From contig CAZRRN010000037.1 of the NCBI GenBank assembly GCA_964602475.1, positions 1-25,601 of the forward strand: 25,601 bases of DNA, given 5' to 3'. Position 1 is the stretch's first letter. Every line of letters begins with the position of its first letter. Origin of the DNA: SZUA-448 sp964602475 (GTDB lineage Bacteria; Bacillota; Clostridia; Lachnospirales; Lachnospiraceae). The position numbers were made by a program, and so were the translations under genes. Shown here one piece after another: positions 1-6,645 of the stretch. The notes beneath the pieces are model-generated. The model did no database searches. It saw only the letters and a list, made by a program, of their open reading frames with translations, and was not told the origin of the DNA.

Positions 1-297
1 CCATCTGGCTGAACCATACTCCACATTATGACGATACTTTTTTGCATTCTTACCTTTTAGATAAACTGCCAAGCGCATTCCTGCGCCAATTGCCAATCCT
101 ACCAGTAAGTCTGTCGGATATAAGCTTGGAAGCGGATTTTGCAATGCATTTCCAAGCCCAGTCATGATATTTAACATTTTTTCCGACATATTTGATCCTT
201 GGGTAATTCTCCATGCCTCTCCAAGGTTTGTGGCAAATAGTCCTATCAGGACGTAAGGAATATTCAGAATAAGTAGTTTTTTGGTTTTTGCATTCAT
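1..297 (-). CDS. VirD4/TraG-type coupling protein, N-terminal part (cut by window edge)
   Basis: First 99 codons of a gene that runs off the left edge. Proteins of this family are membrane ATPases that bring the relaxase-DNA complex to the type IV secretion channel in conjugation. Two hydrophobic segments are visible (about residues 8-21 and 59-74), as expected for the N-terminal membrane anchor. The piece ends in an EYGSARW motif typical of Gram-positive VirD4/TcpA proteins just before the ATPase domain; the Walker motifs lie outside the window. Its ATG overlaps the stop of the PcfB gene (ATGA), which indicates translational coupling, and PcfB-VirD4 is a standard gene pair in ICEs. Confidence 0.85.
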   Translation of the reverse strand, partial: MNAKTKKLLILNIPYVLIGLFATNLGEAWRITQGSNMSEKMLNIMTGLGNALQNPLPSLYPTDLLVGLAIGAGMRLAVYLKGKNAKKYRHNVEYGSARW

Positions 298-782
298 CGG
301 TCTCTCTCCTGAATCTTCTCTTTTACTTTTCTAGGAATTGATGCTACAAGCTCCTTCAACTTATTAAGCTGTGCAAGTATACTTGGTCTTGACTGTTTCT
401 TCATCATTTTGCTGGCGTAGTCACTCATCACCTGATTCAGTGCATCCACATCCTTCGCCTTAAAAAAGACAATATATTTCGGTGGTACCACGTTTTTGTC
501 TTTCATGATGGCATAATCAACTCCATACTTTTTCGCACATTTACAGAATTCTCTAGCACTACCGTTTGCCACATCAATAGTACTGCATCCCTGTCCCTGC
601 CCGATTAATTCCTCAACAGACTGCTTTCCATGAACAGGTGCATCCCTTGCAGCTGCTTTTTGCAGGTTTTTATTACGTCGATGCTGTAAATACATCATCA
701 TCCCACGAAACAGAACCCTACCGGTTAATTTTCCTGTCGAAATGGCAAGGTTTACTGTTCTGTTTTCCACTTCTTCCTGCAA
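294..782 (-). CDS. pcfB: PcfB-family (DUF3801) conjugation accessory protein
   Basis: 162 residues, resembling the PcfB/DUF3801 family found immediately before VirD4-type coupling proteins in Gram-positive conjugative plasmids and ICEs. PcfB of pCF10 belongs to the substrate-recruitment machinery. The N-terminal part is basic, the middle carries a GSAREFCKCAKKYGVDYAIM-type segment characteristic of the family, and the C-terminus is lysine-rich. The best start is a TTG at 782 preceded by AAGGGAG about nine bases upstream; no in-frame ATG fits better. It overlaps the coupling protein gene by four bases. Family assignment is by recognition, not a search. Confidence 0.82.
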   Translation of the reverse strand: MQEEVENRTVNLAISTGKLTGRVLFRGMMMYLQHRRNKNLQKAAARDAPVHGKQSVEELIGQGQGCSTIDVANGSAREFCKCAKKYGVDYAIMKDKNVVPPKYIVFFKAKDVDALNQVMSDYASKMMKKQSRPSILAQLNKLKELVASIPRKVKEKIQERDR

Positions 783-802
783 TTATCATCACTCCCTTCG
801 TA

Positions 803-1153
803 CTATTTTTTGTTTCCACTGTGTTTTCCGTCCACAGTCAAAATTCCTTCCAGCGTGGTAGCTGCAATGCGCAAATGCTTTGCCAGTGCTATATCCTCCT
901 GAACGTCATCTGTCACCTCCGACCCACAGACCACAAGAATTCGAGATCGCCTCAATAATTCATTTGCCATATCTCTCCCATCCTGATGTTCCTGCGCAAT
1001 TTCGATTTTTAAGAATGTCGTCTGAAATAAAATGGGACATATCGGTGAATATCCTGCTTCATATACTGCTCTGCAATACCTCGCTGCATTCGCCGTATTT
1101 TCGGTTTCATTACTACTCCACGGAGCTGTAATATACGCTAATGGTCTCTTCAT
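803..1153 (-). CDS. DUF4406/DUF7768-like protein, nucleoside 2-deoxyribosyltransferase-like fold
   Basis: 116 residues. The start RPLAYITAPWSS, followed by a region with NAARYCRAVYEAGYSPICP and a later DMANELLRRSRILVVCG, matches the layout of small deoxyribosyltransferase-like proteins common on phages and ICEs (nucleotide-binding N-terminus, then a D-x-x-x-E-like helix). The start at 1153 is chosen because GGGAGG lies about six bases upstream; a longer reading to 1201 has no such site and would run into the preceding gene. Catalytic activity cannot be claimed. It lies 20 bases before pcfB in the transfer operon. Confidence 0.6.
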   Translation of the reverse strand: MKRPLAYITAPWSSNETENTANAARYCRAVYEAGYSPICPILFQTTFLKIEIAQEHQDGRDMANELLRRSRILVVCGSEVTDDVQEDIALAKHLRIAATTLEGILTVDGKHSGNKK

Positions 1154-1163
1154 TTCTTCCTCC

Positions 1164-1502
1164 CTATAACTGATACGCAGGCACTTCGCGTCCGTCTGCA
1201 ATAAGCATCTGTTCTCTGGTTTTCATCAAAGAAATAGCTGTTTCCAGTTCTTCATCATCCAGTAGTTCTGCAAGTGTATCCTTCTGTTTCACGATAATTA
1301 CAGGCAAAATCTGATACAACGAATCTCCTGTTCTTATTACACCTCTTTCATCACTTATCATCAGGAGTCTTGTACCGGGAATCATTTTTTTGATTGCGTG
1401 TGTTCCAATTCTCGCGAAATTAATATCTGCCTCTTCTTCCGTGAGTAATTCGATTACTCCACATGGGCGAAACATAGGACATTTTCTGTTTGTTTTATTC
1501 AT
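1164..1502 (-). CDS. Hypothetical ICE protein
   Basis: 112 residues, not recognised. ATG at 1502 has GGAGG four bases upstream, sitting immediately behind the T-run of the terminator that follows parB. The N-terminus has two cysteines in a KCPMFRPCG context. The rest is a mixed acidic sequence, with a likely beta segment around SLYQILPVIIVKQ and an acidic helix (LAELLDDEELETAISLM). There is no signal peptide or membrane segment. Position between parB and the transfer genes suggests an accessory role in the ICE; nothing more can be said. Confidence 0.7.
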   Translation of the reverse strand: MNKTNRKCPMFRPCGVIELLTEEEADINFARIGTHAIKKMIPGTRLLMISDERGVIRTGDSLYQILPVIIVKQKDTLAELLDDEELETAISLMKTREQMLIADGREVPAYQL

Positions 1503-1510
1503 ATTTCCTC

Positions 1511-1548
1511 CAAAAAAACGACCATCTGCAATTGGCACAGACAGTCGT
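1511..1548 (-). terminator. Rho-independent terminator after parB
   Basis: On the minus strand ACGAC-TG-TCTG pairs with CAGA-TG-GTCGT around a nine-base loop, followed by seven T (A-run 1512-1518). It ends only a few bases before the GGAGG of the next gene, so it could act as an attenuator instead of a full stop. Confidence 0.7.
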
Positions 1549-1558
1549 TGTAATTAAT

Positions 1559-2503
1559 TTATAGGGACATTTCCCTGTTTCTTTTTTTCTGCCATTGTTC
1601 TAGCAGTTTTATGATGGTATCTTCCATCTGTTTCGGTGTATACGTCTTTGGAAAATATTTTTTTAATACATCATCTTTCAGGGTAATTCGATCTAAATCA
1701 CTCTTTTTCTCCTCTGACATAATGGCACACATTGCATCCAGACTACATTTTCCTTCCTGACTGAATTTCTTTAGTCTTTGAGCCTGTGATAACGACGGTG
1801 TTGATTGTGCATAATCCATAGCAGTTAGAAATTCTTTCTGTTCTTCTTTTTTCAGATAAGATAATTCCACCGCCGGATTAAAAGCAATCTGTTTGTTGTC
1901 CACCATTTCCATGAGTTCAGGAATCAGTTCTGTAAGTCGAATATATCTTTGTACCTGCTTATAACTTTCGCCGGAGCCTTCTGCGATTATCTCAGTCGTC
2001 CTCTTACCATAATAATCCGGGACAACTTGTCCCACATTCTTTGGTCTGCCTTTTACTCTGTCAATTGCATCTAATTTCATTTTGAACGAATAAGCTCTTT
2101 CACTTGGCAGAATGTTTTCTCTTTGCAGATTAGAATCGACCATTAGAATTGTGGCCGCATCATCATCCAGTTCTCTGACAATTACGGGTATTGTCTTTAA
2201 TCCTGCTAACTCAGCCGCATGATGCCTTCGGTGCCCGGCAACTATTTCAAATCCTCCATTTTCATCCGGTCTGGCTATTGCCGGAGATAAGACACCAAAC
2301 TGAATAATACTCTCCACCATATTCTTCATTTCCTCATTATCTATCACCTTGAATGGATGATCTTTGAACGGATGAAGTTCTGATATCTGTATTTCCTGTA
2401 CTCTTTCATGCTGCTTATCAATTTGCGTATCGTTACGCGATTCTTCCGTCGAAAAAATATCATCGTAACTGCTCAAGCTGATGTTTGCGCCTTTTTTCGC
2501 CAT
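1559..2503 (-). CDS. parB: ParB/Spo0J-family partition protein
   Basis: 314 residues. ParB proteins bind parS sites, use CTP and work with ParA to segregate DNA; on ICEs they support maintenance of the excised circle. Visible features: a ParB N-terminal domain with the GHRRHHAAELAG box II-like motif (about residues 90-101), an HTH region around residues 165-195 (GESYKQVQRYIRLTELIPELM), and a C-terminal lysine/glutamate-rich region. Start ATG at 2503 has AAGGAGGTG upstream; a TTG at 2509 is too close to that site. It overlaps the end of parA by 44 bases, so the two are co-translated. Confidence 0.93.
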   Translation of the reverse strand: MAKKGANISLSSYDDIFSTEESRNDTQIDKQHERVQEIQISELHPFKDHPFKVIDNEEMKNMVESIIQFGVLSPAIARPDENGGFEIVAGHRRHHAAELAGLKTIPVIVRELDDDAATILMVDSNLQRENILPSERAYSFKMKLDAIDRVKGRPKNVGQVVPDYYGKRTTEIIAEGSGESYKQVQRYIRLTELIPELMEMVDNKQIAFNPAVELSYLKKEEQKEFLTAMDYAQSTPSLSQAQRLKKFSQEGKCSLDAMCAIMSEEKKSDLDRITLKDDVLKKYFPKTYTPKQMEDTIIKLLEQWQKKRNREMSL

Positions 2504-3287
2504 CTGCAATCACCTCCTTCGTTAACACTCTGTAGGCATCTGCAACTTTGCCTTTTGGATCGTGTTTAAAAATACTGGTGCCTTCTGCACTTATTTCAGC
2601 TGCTCTCACGGAACGCGGTATATCTGTATCAAATACTTTGATTCTTCCACCGTAAGTATCCCTAATCAGTGAACTGATTTCTTTCGCGTAATTAGTTCGT
2701 CCATCAACCATAGTCATGAGGATTCCCTCAATCTTTAATTTTGGATTGATTTGACGTTTTACTTTACTGACAGTACCAAGCAATTGCTCCAATCCTTTTG
2801 CACTTAAATATTGTGCCTGTACCGGAATAAGAACGTCATCTGCTGCAGCTAATGCATTAATGGTCAGCATACCGAGACTGGGCATACAGTCCAGCAAAAT
2901 ATAGTCATATTTTTGATTAACAGTATCAATATACTGTTTCAAAATACTTTCCCTGCTCATGGCATTCACTAACGATACTTCCATTCCTGATAACGCAATA
3001 TTGGAAGGCATCAAATCTACTCCTTCTGCGTGAGTTAATATACCTTCGCGATCCATAATGGGCTTATCATTAATTATTTTGTTCATAACATCAGACAAGG
3101 TGATGGCTAGATCGTCTGGTCTTGGATACCCTAAACTTATTGTCAGGGATGCCTGTGGATCCGTATCAATTAGAAGCACTTTCTTTCCTTCCTGTGCCAA
3201 TCCTATACCCAGATTCTCCGTAGTCGTTGTCTTGGCTGTACCGCCTTTCTGGTTTACCACCGCAATTGTTGTTGCTCTATGAGACAA
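2460..3287 (-). CDS. parA: ParA/Soj-family partition ATPase
   Basis: 275 residues. It carries the deviant Walker A box KGGTAKTTT (residues 14-22, with A where most family members have G), a Walker A'-like LIDTDPQAS, and LLDCMPSLG as Walker B. The ATPase forms a DNA-bound dimer that moves ParB-parS complexes. The start is most likely TTG at 3287, because AAAGGGAG sits seven bases upstream; an ATG at 3305 would place that site inside the gene and has no binding site of its own. It is followed by parB in an overlapping arrangement and preceded by a terminator hairpin after the replication gene. Confidence 0.93.
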   Translation of the reverse strand: MSHRATTIAVVNQKGGTAKTTTTENLGIGLAQEGKKVLLIDTDPQASLTISLGYPRPDDLAITLSDVMNKIINDKPIMDREGILTHAEGVDLMPSNIALSGMEVSLVNAMSRESILKQYIDTVNQKYDYILLDCMPSLGMLTINALAAADDVLIPVQAQYLSAKGLEQLLGTVSKVKRQINPKLKIEGILMTMVDGRTNYAKEISSLIRDTYGGRIKVFDTDIPRSVRAAEISAEGTSIFKHDPKGKVADAYRVLTKEVIADGEKRRKHQLEQLR

Positions 3288-3306
3288 TTTATCACTCCCT
3301 TTCATG

Positions 3307-3334
3307 ACAAAAGGACCGATAGAAACCGGTCCTT
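3307..3334 (-). terminator. Hairpin with short T-run between repA and parA
   Basis: Perfect eight-base arms (3311-3318 and 3327-3334) with an eight-base loop; on the minus strand it is followed by TTTTG. The arm overlaps the repA stop codon, and the parA ribosome binding site follows within about 15 bases. The short T-run suggests partial termination or attenuation. Confidence 0.6.
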
Positions 3335-4229
3335 AGATTCTTCCATTTGCCATATCATTTTTCACTAAAGCAGAATAATAGTTACTGATGGTGGATGGAG
3401 CATTATACAGTGTTGATATCAAATAGGACTTAATGTTCCTGACTTTAGTGGTGTTTTCTTCCAAGCAAGTCATTACATATCGGATATGATCCATGCTTAA
3501 TTTCATGAACTGTGCCTGTACTACTGCTTTCGGTTTGTAGTCACCGCTTATTCGAATTTTGTCCTTGGTGGAACAAACTGTATCTACCAGAATATCAATT
3601 ATTTCATCAATCATTGGTTTTTGGTAAGGAAACTCCTTACATAGGTACTCATATTCCAATTGATCAATAAAGTAGTCATGATATGCCTGACGTGTTCTCA
3701 TCTCATCCATATAGTTATCCACATCAGGACCTCTGATAGATACGATAGAATCAGTATTACTAAATTCTGTATTATTTATATCAGTATTATTACATTGTGA
3801 TTCTCGCAATTCCTGACTTGTGATTCTCACTGTCCCTGAATTGTGATTTTCACAACTTATGAATTGTGATTTATCTTGTACCGGTAAAAAGTTTCTTACA
3901 TAAATAACATTGGGTTTCCCCATACCTAATCTTTTTCTTGTTATCAATCCAACATCGTACTCTAGTTCATTCAGTAATTTCACAGCTTTTTGTTCAGCAC
4001 ACCCAAGCGATGACTTGATTTCCTTGATCGTGAAGATGATATATACCCTGCCCTTTTCATCAAGCCATCTATTTTTGGCTGAAAGATTCATTCTATCAAG
4101 CAAAATACCATAAAGTGTCTTGGCATCCGTTGACAATCTCTTAAATTCTTCTGCTGTAAATAGTACTTTCGGTATTCTGTAAAACGAGAATTGATCTGCC
4201 TCTGTTCCATAATAGAAATCATGCTGCAT
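3333..4229 (-). CDS. repA: RepA_N-family replication initiator
   Basis: 298 residues. The N-terminal domain (about 1-115: FYRIPKVLF, LSTDAKTLYGILLDRM, GRVYIIFTIKEI, LGCAEQKAVKLLNELE) is the RepA_N winged-helix domain used by Gram-positive plasmid and ICE initiators. A low-complexity linker rich in N, T, S and D follows (about 145-165), then a C-terminal domain of the DUF6017 kind seen in ICE versions. It probably starts replication of the excised circle. ATG at 4229 lies inside the end of the preceding cysteine-rich gene (11-base overlap) with only a weak AAGG site, so it may depend on translational coupling. The linker region also contains iteron-like DNA repeats (see 3795-3871). Confidence 0.9.
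   Translation of the reverse strand: MQHDFYYGTEADQFSFYRIPKVLFTAEEFKRLSTDAKTLYGILLDRMNLSAKNRWLDEKGRVYIIFTIKEIKSSLGCAEQKAVKLLNELEYDVGLITRKRLGMGKPNVIYVRNFLPVQDKSQFISCENHNSGTVRITSQELRESQCNNTDINNTEFSNTDSIVSIRGPDVDNYMDEMRTRQAYHDYFIDQLEYEYLCKEFPYQKPMIDEIIDILVDTVCSTKDKIRISGDYKPKAVVQAQFMKLSMDHIRYVMTCLEENTTKVRNIKSYLISTLYNAPSTISNYYSALVKNDMANGRI
3750..3788 (-). repeat. AT-rich 15-base repeats in the repA linker
   Basis: Three copies of an ATCAGTATT-like motif (plus strand) begin at about 3750, 3765 and 3780. The period of 15 bases is in frame and gives N-T-D/E repeats in the protein. The segment is strongly AT-rich and abuts the iteron cluster, so it could be a DNA-unwinding element; it may equally be a simple protein linker. 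Confidence 0.45.
3795..3871 (-). repeat. Iteron-like cluster inside repA, candidate oriV
   Basis: Four copies of TTGTGATT (plus strand) begin at 3795, 3818, 3841 and 3864, an exact 23-base spacing. The repeats extend over most of the unit, and at the junctions form GTGA..TCAC dyads. Because 23 is not a multiple of three, the protein shows no matching repeat, so DNA-level selection is the simplest explanation. In RepA_N plasmids such as pAD1 the origin is known to lie inside the repA coding sequence, which makes this a strong oriV candidate. Confidence 0.75.
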
Positions 4230-4458
4230 AACCTTGTCTCATAGGTAACAATCTTACATTTCCAAGTGGTTTCTTTCTGAAAACGCATCCACAACAACCG
4301 TAGGGACATTTTGTATAGGTACAGGTTCTATACTTCCAGCATGGCTGGTAATACATACATTCATGGCAACTTCGCGGTACGGAATTTCGCGGACTACCGG
4401 GCACAGAACGCATTAATTTGTCATACTTTTTGAATGACATTTTGTTTTTCTTTCCCAT
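4219..4458 (-). CDS. Small cysteine-rich protein, probable zinc binder
   Basis: 79 residues with nine cysteines (SCHEC, QPC, TC, KCPYGCCGC), plus several aromatic residues; the spacing suggests two treble-clef or ribbon-like metal sites. It has no membrane segment. The start ATG at 4458 follows the stop of the upstream gene after one base, with GGAGG about 11 bases upstream. It overlaps repA by 11 bases. Together with its neighbour (4460-4684), which shares a CPYG motif, it forms a cysteine-rich pair ahead of the initiator gene. Function unknown. Confidence 0.75.
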   Translation of the reverse strand: MGKKNKMSFKKYDKLMRSVPGSPRNSVPRSCHECMYYQPCWKYRTCTYTKCPYGCCGCVFRKKPLGNVRLLPMRQGYAA

Positions 4459-4459
4459 A

Positions 4460-4684
4460 TCACTTCACTCCTCCCTGCCCAAGTATCTTTTTCATACAGA
4501 AGCCTACACATGGCTGATGCGCACCATATGGGCATCCATCACAGGGAGAAGGTTTCTTTTCTACCGGTTTCAGCAAATAATAGCAATTATCTTTACCTAA
4601 CACACATCCCTTTTTCTTTCCATTCCAGTAATAACAGAATTCACAGCTTTTGGGTTTATCCTCTGCATATATTTTTTCCATCAT
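4460..4684 (-). CDS. Small cysteine-rich protein, probable zinc binder
   Basis: 74 residues with eight cysteines in CEFC, GC, NC, CDGC, PC and FC contexts; the CDGCPYG piece resembles the KCPYG of the following gene, so the two may be diverged paralogs or bind a common partner. The ATG at 4684 overlaps the stop of the DUF5688 gene in an ATGA junction. Similar small Cys-rich genes often sit near replication and mobilisation genes on ICEs, but their role is not known. Confidence 0.75.
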   Translation of the reverse strand: MMEKIYAEDKPKSCEFCYYWNGKKKGCVLGKDNCYYLLKPVEKKPSPCDGCPYGAHQPCVGFCMKKILGQGGVK

Positions 4685-5742
4685 AAAGCAACCTCCGCAC
4701 TTCTAGGCTGTAAGTCCTTTGGTTTAGGCATCTTCTCAGCAATTTCTTTACGCTTTTCACCGAGATCCTTTAACACAGATCCTTTTTCGTGGTTTTCGTC
4801 CAAAGCAGCCTCTTTTGCTGAACGACGAGCATCATATTTCTCAGCAAGTTCAAATATCTTTGCTTCGCTGTCATAATGATAAACCTTGTCCGAAAGACGT
4901 TCACTTGGCTCAACCTGTGTTTCATTGACTTCTTTAACCATATCTTCAAGTTGTGTTCTATCCATATCACCACTATCAGGAAGCAAAATGCATTCATGCA
5001 CTGATGAAGGGATAACATAGAAGTCACCACCCAGTCGTTCTTTCGCCTGTTCCATAAAATCAGGATAAGCCAGAATGCCGGCACCCTGCACACGATCAGG
5101 CACAGATGCTACATACATTGGCATCTCTCCCTCCGGAAGCATTTCTGACATCTCAGGACCCATCATTTCCATAAGAACTTCTACCATACTTTGAATTACT
5201 GCAGGTTCATTTATCGGAGCAAATTCAAGTGCATCCTTATGAAGCTGTTCTGCCGTAATACCATAAGAATCCATCATAGCATTGGTTACCAGAACGGTTG
5301 CTCTGCCATTTTCACTACTTCCCATGTTAAGGCGATATACTACGGACATATCTTCCATTTCATGATGTGGGATATTAGCAAGCATTTCCGCATTTTCTGC
5401 AGTTGGAACCACCTGTACAATCAGCTTTTCTTTCATGGCTTCATAATTACTTAAGCTGGCAATATCAATTTCGGGAGACTGTTCAAATCCCTGCTCTACC
5501 ATGTCAGTGGCACGCGAAAGCATTTCATCATATGAGATATCATTGCGATCCATATGCTCATATAAAGCAGATACATTTAACGTGACACCAATTTGTTCTC
5601 CTTCCTTTCTGACTACGATACCCTGATAGGATTCATTCTGTAACTTATCCACGTTGTTTTCTTCAACGATGATTTTTGCATCAGAACTAATCTGATCAGG
5701 AATATCCTGCATTAACTGTTTCTTGAATTCTTCATAATTCAT
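4681..5742 (-). CDS. DUF5688-family ICE protein
   Basis: 353 residues. The sequence matches the DUF5688 layout: N-terminal MNYEEFKKQL, then IVVRKEGEQIGVTLNV, YEHMDRNDISYDEML, a central VYRLNM and TVLVTNAMMDSYGITAEQLHKDAL, and FYVIPSSVHECILLPDSG near residue 255. The C-terminus is charged and probably helical. It is soluble with no catalytic motif visible. These genes are frequent in Firmicutes ICEs and phages but have no established function. AAAGGAGG lies nine bases before the ATG. It is first in the run DUF5688, two Cys-rich genes, repA, and follows a long structured leader. Confidence 0.8.
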   Translation of the reverse strand: MNYEEFKKQLMQDIPDQISSDAKIIVEENNVDKLQNESYQGIVVRKEGEQIGVTLNVSALYEHMDRNDISYDEMLSRATDMVEQGFEQSPEIDIASLSNYEAMKEKLIVQVVPTAENAEMLANIPHHEMEDMSVVYRLNMGSSENGRATVLVTNAMMDSYGITAEQLHKDALEFAPINEPAVIQSMVEVLMEMMGPEMSEMLPEGEMPMYVASVPDRVQGAGILAYPDFMEQAKERLGGDFYVIPSSVHECILLPDSGDMDRTQLEDMVKEVNETQVEPSERLSDKVYHYDSEAKIFELAEKYDARRSAKEAALDENHEKGSVLKDLGEKRKEIAEKMPKPKDLQPRSAEVAL

Positions 5743-6120
5743 ATCTGTGATCCTCCTTTGTTTTCATAGCTTTTGCTATGTACGTGTGCGCCGGTTCTTT
5801 CGAACCACCTCATCGCCCCGCACACAAAAAGGATTTTTCCTTTGGGAGTTACTGGGTACTTGTTCTTTTCCCCGCATGTCATATATATGATCACGACGCC
5901 CCTGATTTACATCAGACACTATCTCCTCTGCCGTTTTGAGGATAAGGAAGCTCTCTGCTTCCCCTGTGGGTTATTATCCTTCCGCAATAATGTTAACTGC
6001 CATAACTCGCTTGATCTTCTTCTCTCGATTCATCGACTCTGCTCGCAAGTCTCGACTGATTTCATGTCCTGGCTATACCCCGGAATTCTCCATGCTGTAA
6101 CTGATTATGAAAGACTTATT
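5743..6120 (-). ncRNA. Candidate structured leader RNA upstream of the DUF5688 gene
   Basis: Non-coding stretch with several hairpins, read on the minus strand. CATAGC/GCTATG has an AAAA loop (5765-5780). A stem GTGTGCG/CGCACAC (5784-5825) encloses a GGTTC/GAACC hairpin with a GAAA tetraloop (5793-5806). AAAGGA/TCCTTT carries a following T-run (5828-5843). GGAAGC/GCTTCC (5946-5962) lies inside an outer GGATAA/TTATCC pairing (5940-5979). The last hairpin sits just before the ribosome binding site of the DUF5688 gene. No long reading frame with a good start fits on either strand. It could be a cis-regulatory leader, a free RNA, or part of a transfer origin. No known riboswitch class is recognised. 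Confidence 0.5.
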
Positions 6121-6235
6121 TCTTTGTCTTTGGCATCTCTGCCGTTGATATTTCATAGTTTACTGTATCGAGATCAATTACAACACGAACTGACAGGCAA
6201 ATAATGAGTAAATAGTTTGCCTGATATGGGTAAAA
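6121..6235. other. Non-coding stretch with a 30-base inverted repeat
   Basis: Between the candidate leader and the terminator of the MobC-like gene. It contains a perfect eight-base inverted repeat, CAGGCAAA/TTTGCCTG (6194-6201 and 6216-6223), with a 14-base AT-rich loop and no T-run on either strand, plus a looser TTGAT/ATCAA pair. Closeness to a MobC/PcfF-like gene makes an oriT component possible; no nick-site motif is recognised. Confidence 0.4.
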
Positions 6236-6279
6236 AAGCAAAAAAAGAACAGCTACCACATTTTCTGTGATAACTGCTC
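6236..6279 (-). terminator. Terminator after the MobC-like gene
   Basis: On the minus strand GAGCAGTTATCACA pairs with TGTGGTAGCTGTTC (14 pairs with G-T wobbles) around a short A-rich loop, followed by TTTTTTT (A-run 6240-6246). It begins about ten bases after the stop codon at 6289. Confidence 0.85.
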
Positions 6280-6288
6280 ACGAATTAC

Positions 6289-6645
6289 TTACTCTTCACT
6301 CTCAAGTTCATCATCTGCTTCTTCCATATTCTGAAAGGCTTCCAGTATTTCTGCCATAGTACGTATCGGTGTGAAAAATTCTTCGCCAACTTCATTGATA
6401 TTATCAATACGTTTCAGCTCAGCTTCTATGTTTTGCAGGTGCTTGCGAAATTGTACAAGCATTAATGGATTTCCCTTTGCCAATACCTTTTGATAAAGTA
6501 GGCTTTGAATTATGTATTCCTGACGGGTTCTAAAACCCATCAGTTTCACTCTCATTTCCAGTTCCTCGTTTTCTTCCTTCGACATCCTGAATGCTACCGT
6601 CACGTTTCTCCAACGGTTTTTCTTGTCCATGCTCTTCTCCGACAT
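6289..6645 (-). CDS. MobC/PcfF-like relaxosome accessory protein (ribbon-helix-helix type)
   Basis: 118 residues. RNVTVAFRMSKEENEELEMRVKLMGFRTRQEYIIQSLL is the beta strand plus two helices of a ribbon-helix-helix DNA-binding domain (about residues 13-50), followed by a helical C-terminus with an acidic tail. MobC and PcfF proteins of this size and layout bind oriT and help the relaxase nick DNA. AGAGGAA lies about eight bases before the ATG at 6645. The gene overlaps the 3' end of int by 116 bases in another frame, which is long for an operon overlap. A transcription regulator role is the alternative. Confidence 0.65.
   Translation of the reverse strand: MSEKSMDKKNRWRNVTVAFRMSKEENEELEMRVKLMGFRTRQEYIIQSLLYQKVLAKGNPLMLVQFRKHLQNIEAELKRIDNINEVGEEFFTPIRTMAEILEAFQNMEEADDELESEE

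Noticed and set aside
638..958. 106-codon plus-strand frame across pcfB and its neighbour
   Set aside because: It is antisense to two supported genes and has no family features or ribosome binding site.
803..1201. 132-residue version of the deoxyribosyltransferase-like protein
   Set aside because: The extra 16 codons have no ribosome binding site and would overlap the preceding gene; GGGAGG supports the start at 1153.
5776..5973. 66-codon minus-strand open frame before the DUF5688 gene
   Set aside because: No start codon with a ribosome binding site near its beginning and preceded by a double stop; kept only as part of the leader description.
5773..6204. 143-codon plus-strand frame in the ICE non-coding stretch
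   Set aside because: Starts at TTG without a ribosome binding site, runs opposite to the neighbouring genes and covers the predicted hairpins; probably chance openness over a structured region.
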